From the NCBI GenBank assembly GCA_023409535.1, contig JAEYGZ010000036.1:62001-126000 (forward strand): a stretch of DNA of 64,000 nt, written 5' to 3'. Below the pieces are notes generated by a model. The model ran no database searches. It saw only the letters and a program-made list of their open reading frames with translations, and was not told the origin of the DNA. This document shows positions 60,220 through 64,000 of the stretch, in pieces. The position numbers and the translations under genes were made by a program. Within the stretch, counting starts at the first letter, position 1; every line of letters begins with the position of its first letter. Source of the DNA: Bacillota bacterium. Lineage in GTDB: Bacteria; Bacillota; Clostridia; Lachnospirales; Lachnospiraceae.

Positions 60220-61065
60220 TTAACCATTCTTCTTTCCATAAGCCAGCTCCGATGCCGTCAGCGTCTCATTCATACTCCCGGTACGGTATTCCTTAAGATC
60301 CAGGGATACATAAGTAAACCCTATCTTCTTGAATTCCTGATAAACCTGCTTTCTGGCAGCGGGGTTCATCAGAATATCAAAGCCGGTCTCATCCACTTCA
60401 ATACGCGCCAGCTTATCATGAAAGCGCACTCTGACCTGCCAGATGCCAAGATCCAGCAGATACTGCTCTGCTTCGTCGATCATTCTTAAACGCTCCGGAG
60501 TAATGCTTTCTCCATACGGGAATCTTGAGGACAGACAGGCGAAGGAGGGTTTATTCCAGGTGGCAAGGCCAAGCTCCTTGGATACGAGCCGGATGTCATC
60601 CTTGATAAAGCCCACATGGCGCAGAGGGCTTAAGATACCCAGCTCTTTTACAGCAATGAGCCCTGGACGGTAATCGTTATTATCATCACTGTTGGAGGCT
60701 TCGAGAACGGCATTGATATTTTCCTTTTGTGCAACCTCATTAATCTTGGTAAATAGCTCTGATTTACATATGTAACAGCGGTTTTTCGGATTGGAGGAAA
60801 AACCGTCAATATCAAGCTCCTCAGAATCTATGACGATATGCCGAATGTTATTTGCGGCTGCGAAAGCCTTTGCTTCCTCTAATTCTCTCCGTGGAAAGCT
60901 TAAAGATCTGGCAGTAACGGCAATAACCTTATCACCAAGTGCGTCCTTTGCAGCCTTTAAGAGAAAGGTGGAATCCACGCCTCCGGAGAATGCTACTGCG
61001 ACACTATTTAAACTTTGCAGATAGGTTTTTAAGGCCTCATATTTTTCTGTTAATCTTTCTTCCAT
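60220..61065 (-). CDS. larE: LarE-type ATP-dependent sulfur transferase
   Basis: A 281-residue PP-loop ATPase. Residues 1-150 hold AFSGGVDSTFLLKAA (PP-loop) and NRCYICKSELF; the C-terminal half has SFACLSSRFPYGESIT with the Cys that corresponds to the sacrificial sulfur donor Cys176 of Lactobacillus LarE. LarE inserts sulfur into the pyridinium dithiocarboxylate precursor of the nickel-pincer cofactor of lactate racemase and related enzymes. No larA, larB or larC is in the window, so the cofactor's user is elsewhere. The ATG at 61065 has a weak site (GAAAAAATAAATGG). A promoter is seen upstream; structured element 2 follows its stop. Confidence 0.9.
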   Translation of the reverse strand: MEERLTEKYEALKTYLQSLNSVAVAFSGGVDSTFLLKAAKDALGDKVIAVTARSLSFPRRELEEAKAFAAANNIRHIVIDSEELDIDGFSSNPKNRCYICKSELFTKINEVAQKENINAVLEASNSDDNNDYRPGLIAVKELGILSPLRHVGFIKDDIRLVSKELGLATWNKPSFACLSSRFPYGESITPERLRMIDEAEQYLLDLGIWQVRVRFHDKLARIEVDETGFDILMNPAARKQVYQEFKKIGFTYVSLDLKEYRTGSMNETLTASELAYGKKNG

Positions 61066-61154
61066 TTATTTTTTCCTCACTTTCTAACTTACGTATCAGT
61101 AATTCTCCATAGGTATGAAGAGTAATATACCAGTAAACATATGGGTCAGATTTC

Positions 61155-61183
61155 ATTATAATACATACCTGTTTGATGTTCAA
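61155..61183 (-). promoter_or_regulatory. Promoter of larE
   Basis: On the minus strand TTGAAC, a 17-base spacer and TATAAT, about 90 bases before the larE start. Confidence 0.65.
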
Positions 61184-61324
61184 GATAAGATAACGGAATA
61201 ATCTTTCTCCGACAGCAATTCACCTCCTTATTTTGAAGTGATCAGGGCGTATTTTACGTTATCATTGTAAGATTGGATAGACAGGGCAAAAGATTAGAAT
61301 CAAATTAAGAAATAAAAATATTTA

Positions 61325-61353
61325 TTGACATATAATATTATATGACGTATAGT
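61325..61353 (+). promoter_or_regulatory. Promoter of the padR envelope operon with overlapping palindrome
   Basis: TTGACA, 17 bases, TATAGT. The perfect 16-bp palindrome CATATAATATTATATG (61329-61344) fills the spacer and is a likely PadR operator, implying autorepression. The rest of the gap 61184-61324 shows nothing else. Confidence 0.65.
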
Positions 61354-61408
61354 ATTGTCAAATGAATAATATTATTTAGCAAAGAGTAATTTGAAAGGAG
61401 TTGAGACT

Positions 61409-61726
61409 ATGGTATTTAATACCGGTTCGGCATTACTTGATGCGATTGTACTGGCTGTTGTTTCTAAGGAACCGGAGGGGACCTATGGATATAAGATCAC
61501 ACAGGATGTCAGGGTCGCAATTGAAGTATCAGAGTCCACATTATATCCTGTACTTAGAAGACTTCAGAAGGAGGATTGCCTGGAGGTATATGATCTGGAA
61601 TTCGGGGGACGTAACCGAAGATATTACAAGATAACCGATAAGGGCATGGCGCAGCTAAGACTATACGAGGATGAATGGACGAACTATTATAAAAAAATAA
61701 ATTTTATTTTGGAGGGAGTGAGATAG
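61409..61726 (+). CDS. PadR-family transcriptional regulator
   Basis: A 105-residue winged-helix regulator of the short PadR type. The ATG at 61409 has AAAGGAG 9 bases upstream; a TTG six codons earlier overlaps that site. The family core is LDAIVLAVVSKEPEGTYGYKITQ, followed by ESTLYPVLRRLQKEDCLEVY and RRYYKITDKGMAQL. PadR proteins usually repress the adjacent operon and respond to membrane-active compounds. It stops directly before the DUF1700 start (TAGATG) and has a palindrome in its promoter. Confidence 0.93.
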   Translation: MVFNTGSALLDAIVLAVVSKEPEGTYGYKITQDVRVAIEVSESTLYPVLRRLQKEDCLEVYDLEFGGRNRRYYKITDKGMAQLRLYEDEWTNYYKKINFILEGVR

Positions 61727-62470
61727 ATGACAAAGCAGGAATTTATGAAGGAGCTGGAAAGCCTATTGTTCGATATTTCTTCTGAGGAAAGGGAAGAGGC
61801 ACTGAAGTATTATAACGGCTACTTCGAAGACGCAGGAGAAGATCAGGAGAATGCTGTAATCGCCGAATTGGGATCACCAAAGCAGGTGGCAGATATTATA
61901 AAGGCAGAGCTTAATGCAAATGCGGCGGAACAGGATAACAGAGGCTTTTATACAGAGAAGGGTTATCAGGATACCATAACAAACGAATTTGAGATATCAG
62001 GGATCAACCGGCAGGAATCTAACCAATCAAAGGCGGGGAGCCAGAGTCAAAGTGATAAGAATAGCAACCGTCAGACACAGCAGCAAACCACCAGTACGAA
62101 GAATACCAACATTGGTTTAATTATTTTACTGTGCATCATTGCAATACCCGTTGGATTACCGTTATTATTTTCAGTCTTCGGAATTGCAGTCGGAATTATT
62201 GCATCATTATTAGGAATCATCGTAGGAATTGGTGTCAGCGGTATCGTAATGGTTTGTGCAGGTGTCGTTTTACTGGTAGTCGGTGTCCTCCAAATGAGCA
62301 TACCGTTGGTTGGTCTTGCGATCTGCGGCATAGGATTGGTCATCTTAGGCCTTGGAATGTTATTGAGCCTGGCATGCGGTGCATTATGTACAAAGGTATT
62401 GCCTGCCTTAATCAGAGGAATTGTTAATCTGTGCAGAATGCCTTTTCAGAATAGGAGTGTGATGGCATGA
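61727..62470 (+). CDS. DUF1700 family membrane protein
   Basis: A 247-residue protein. Residues 1-63 are the DUF1700/HAAS domain (MTKQEFMKELESLLFDISSE, EEALKYYNGYFEDAGED, VIAELGSPKQVADIIKAEL), a small helical module. After a Gln/Ser/Asn-rich linker (65-125) come Gly/Ile/Val-rich membrane segments from about 128 to 230. DUF1700 proteins almost always follow a PadR regulator and precede a DUF4097 protein, as here, and are thought to take part in envelope stress responses. It starts one base after the PadR stop and overlaps the next gene by 4 bp. Confidence 0.92.
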   Translation: MTKQEFMKELESLLFDISSEEREEALKYYNGYFEDAGEDQENAVIAELGSPKQVADIIKAELNANAAEQDNRGFYTEKGYQDTITNEFEISGINRQESNQSKAGSQSQSDKNSNRQTQQQTTSTKNTNIGLIILLCIIAIPVGLPLLFSVFGIAVGIIASLLGIIVGIGVSGIVMVCAGVVLLVVGVLQMSIPLVGLAICGIGLVILGLGMLLSLACGALCTKVLPALIRGIVNLCRMPFQNRSVMA

Positions 62471-63402
62471 GATCATTTGTTAAGATTTGGGCTGGTATAG
62501 CCCTGATAGCAATCGGAATAGGAGTTACCATAGTGGCAATTACCTTTGCTGCCGGAATATCTTTCAGTGACATAGCACGCAGCAGTAATGTCTCAATTGC
62601 CAGGGATGCTTTTGATGGAGTTGTTTTCTCGGGAGCTACCACGGACAGGAGCCCTACAATCGTCGAGTACGACGATGATAATGTAACAACAGGAAATGAG
62701 AATAGTGATACATTTGCGGCGACCTATCAGAATGTGAAAGCAGTTGATATTGATATTGAATATGGTGAGGTTAATATCATAACGGGAGATACCTTCTCCG
62801 TGGATGCCATCCGGCTGCCGAAGGATGGGATAGAGGTTAGTGTTAAGGATGGTATCTGGCGTATTGAAGAACAAGGAAGATACGATATAGGCTTCTGGAA
62901 TAATCGCAGGGCTCCGAAGATCACCATAACAATCCCCGAAGATTTTACCGCTGATTATTTTAACCTTGTGGTGAATGCAGGAGATGTGGAAGTTGATAAA
63001 ATTGTTGCGGCAGAGGGCGAGTTTAATGTCTCTGCGGGCAGATTGGCGATTGATGAATTAAATATAACAAATGAATCCAGTTATACCGTCGGAGCCGGAC
63101 AAATACAGCTTAATAATGTTGCGGCCAATAATATTACAGCCAACTGCGGCGTCGGTGAGCTGGTGATAAAAGGCACCATAACTGGAGATAATGATATTAC
63201 CTGTAGTATCGGGAAGATAGATATGGACTTAAGCGGTGAGGAAAATGATTATTCCTATGATGTCAATGTTTCTATCGGTAATGTGACAATTGGCCGTGAA
63301 AGCTACCATAATGTTACCAATAAAATAATTAATAACAGCAATGCAGCGAATAATTTTTCCTTAAATTGTGAAATTGGTAATATTACAGTTGATTTTGATT
63401 GA
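62467..63402 (+). CDS. DUF4097 family beta-helix protein
   Basis: A 311-residue protein anchored by one N-terminal span (residues 5-30), with the rest outside. The region 85-311 is a DUF4097-type beta-solenoid: NVKAVDIDIEYGEVNIITGD, APKITITIPEDF, LVVNAGDVEVDKI, then short rungs rich in Asn, Val and Ile such as GVGELVIKGTITGDNDI. It overlaps the DUF1700 gene by 4 bp, so translation is coupled. The family, with PadR and DUF1700, is associated with cell-envelope stress and LiaX-like roles; its exact activity is not known. Confidence 0.9.
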   Translation: MRSFVKIWAGIALIAIGIGVTIVAITFAAGISFSDIARSSNVSIARDAFDGVVFSGATTDRSPTIVEYDDDNVTTGNENSDTFAATYQNVKAVDIDIEYGEVNIITGDTFSVDAIRLPKDGIEVSVKDGIWRIEEQGRYDIGFWNNRRAPKITITIPEDFTADYFNLVVNAGDVEVDKIVAAEGEFNVSAGRLAIDELNITNESSYTVGAGQIQLNNVAANNITANCGVGELVIKGTITGDNDITCSIGKIDMDLSGEENDYSYDVNVSIGNVTIGRESYHNVTNKIINNSNAANNFSLNCEIGNITVDFD

Positions 63403-63440
63403 AATAATTGTATGATAGAAATAAGAAAGGAGGTTTTATC

Positions 63441-63629
63441 ATGGAGCAGAAAAGATTATACCGGTCCAGTAAAAATAAAATGATTTGTGGAGTATGCGGA
63501 GGTGTTGCGGAATATATCAACATCGACCCGACCATTGTCCGTCTGTTATGGGTTTTATTCGCCATTGCCGCCGGTACGGGAATCCTGGTCTATTTGATCG
63601 CTGCGATTATTATGCCCGTTCAGGCGTAA
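63441..63629 (+). CDS. PspC-domain protein
   Basis: A 62-residue protein. The ATG at 63441 follows AAAGGAGG; an earlier start adds 11 residues without a site. It is the canonical PspC domain: KRLYRSSKNKMICGVCGGVAEY, then DPTIVRLLWVLFAI and a hydrophobic span ending in IIMPVQA. PspC proteins sit in the membrane and signal envelope stress. It ends the PadR-DUF1700-DUF4097 operon and is followed by a terminator. Confidence 0.92.
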   Translation: MEQKRLYRSSKNKMICGVCGGVAEYINIDPTIVRLLWVLFAIAAGTGILVYLIAAIIMPVQA

Positions 63630-63658
63630 TGGAAATCACTGATGCATTATAAAAATAT

Positions 63659-63706
63659 AAAGAGGTTATTTCAAATCGGATCATCGCTTTGAAGTAACCT
63701 CTTTTT
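63659..63706. terminator. Terminator between pspC and the receiver-domain gene
   Basis: AAAGAGGTTA-T-TTCAAA (63659-63675) pairs with TTTGAA-G-TAACCTCTTT and is followed by TTT. It probably serves both converging genes. Confidence 0.88.
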
Positions 63707-63710
63707 ATGA

Positions 63711-64000
63711 TTATAAGACCTTCTGTATCATACTTAGGATCTGCTCTGCCTCAAATGGTTTGGCAAGGAACTCTGCCGCTCCGTATTTCACGGCTTCCAC
63801 CATTTTTGTCTTTTGGCCGGCAGCAGTAACCATGATAATCCTGGCTTGCTCGTCATAGCTTCGAATTAATCTTAATGCCTCCAAACCATCCATTACCGGC
63901 ATGGTGATATCCATCGTCGTAATTTCAGGGTGCAATTGTTTGAATTTTTCAAAGCCGTCTTGACCGTTGGTGGCTTCGGCTATGATTTCATGACCGTTCT
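63711..64000 (-). CDS. CheY-like response regulator, C-terminal part (5' truncated by window edge)
   Basis: The minus-strand frame runs open to the window edge. The visible 96 residues are the receiver fold from NGHEIIAEATNGQDGFEKF to the C-terminus. The phosphoacceptor Asp is in TTMDITMPVMDGLEAL, a Thr/Ser in MVTAAG and the conserved Lys in LAKPFEAEQIL. The protein ends about ten residues after the Lys, so it is a stand-alone receiver without an output domain, as in CheY or stress-type regulators. The N-terminus and neighbours are outside the window. Confidence 0.9.
   Translation of the reverse strand, partial: NGHEIIAEATNGQDGFEKFKQLHPEITTMDITMPVMDGLEALRLIRSYDEQARIIMVTAAGQKTKMVEAVKYGAAEFLAKPFEAEQILSMIQKVL

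Overview
The window reads as a chromosomal segment of an anaerobic, low-to-middle G+C Bacillota, most likely a Lachnospiraceae (Clostridium cluster XIVa) bacterium. Signs are a single-chain pyruvate:ferredoxin oxidoreductase, an IscR-IscS-IscU-MnmA operon, a DUF5688 protein, SpoVB-type flippase, RqcH, many AGGAGG ribosome binding sites, several GTG/TTG starts and two ABC-importer/glycosidase loci. No phage, integrase, transposase or CRISPR array is visible.

Layout. 1-3.4 kb: the end of an EAL phosphodiesterase, a membrane protein, a DUF5688 protein and a gene built from 21-bp tandem repeats. 3.7-7.3 kb: pyruvate:ferredoxin oxidoreductase. 7.3-11.1 kb (minus strand): a small protein, an XRE-AbrB regulator with a two-gene ABC exporter, tRNA-Arg(CCG) and an EcsC-family protein. 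11.4-15.1 kb: a lipid-anchored or secreted protein, RluF and a divergent NAD+ DNA ligase. 15.3-30 kb: a pectin/rhamnogalacturonan side-chain locus with substrate-binding lipoprotein, two permeases, CE12 esterase, GH43, an ankyrin-GH43 fusion and an ABC exporter. It faces a LacI - membrane AraC - serine hydrolase operon; the LacI promoter and the importer promoter share one 14-bp operator. 30.2-40.4 kb: homoserine O-acetyltransferase, a diguanylate cyclase, a SpoVB-like flippase, the isc-mnmA operon, a PHP phosphatase and RqcH. 40.5-48.3 kb: a copper module (HMA-SafE-cupredoxin protein, DUF2318 protein, CopA, lipoprotein, response regulator, histidine kinase). 48.4-59.4 kb: an alpha-mannan locus (GntR-type regulator, ABC importer, two GH76, GH38, GH125). 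60.2-61.1 kb: LarE. 61.4-63.6 kb: PadR, DUF1700, DUF4097 and PspC envelope module. The window ends in a CheY-like receiver.

How it works together. The two sugar loci have the same logic: a lipoprotein captures oligosaccharides, two permeases import them, and mostly cytoplasmic hydrolases finish them. A surface GH76 is the only clearly exported hydrolase. No dedicated importer ATPase is encoded in either locus, so a shared MsmX-type ATPase elsewhere is implied.

The most unusual signal is non-coding. Two ~300-nt elements (59448-59753 on plus, 59899-60200 on minus) each fold into a ~90-110-bp hairpin. Their arms differ in sequence from one another, but core architecture and both ends are conserved. 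Each lies 14-20 nt after the stop codon of the gene it follows, in the sense orientation. I know no named family that matches.
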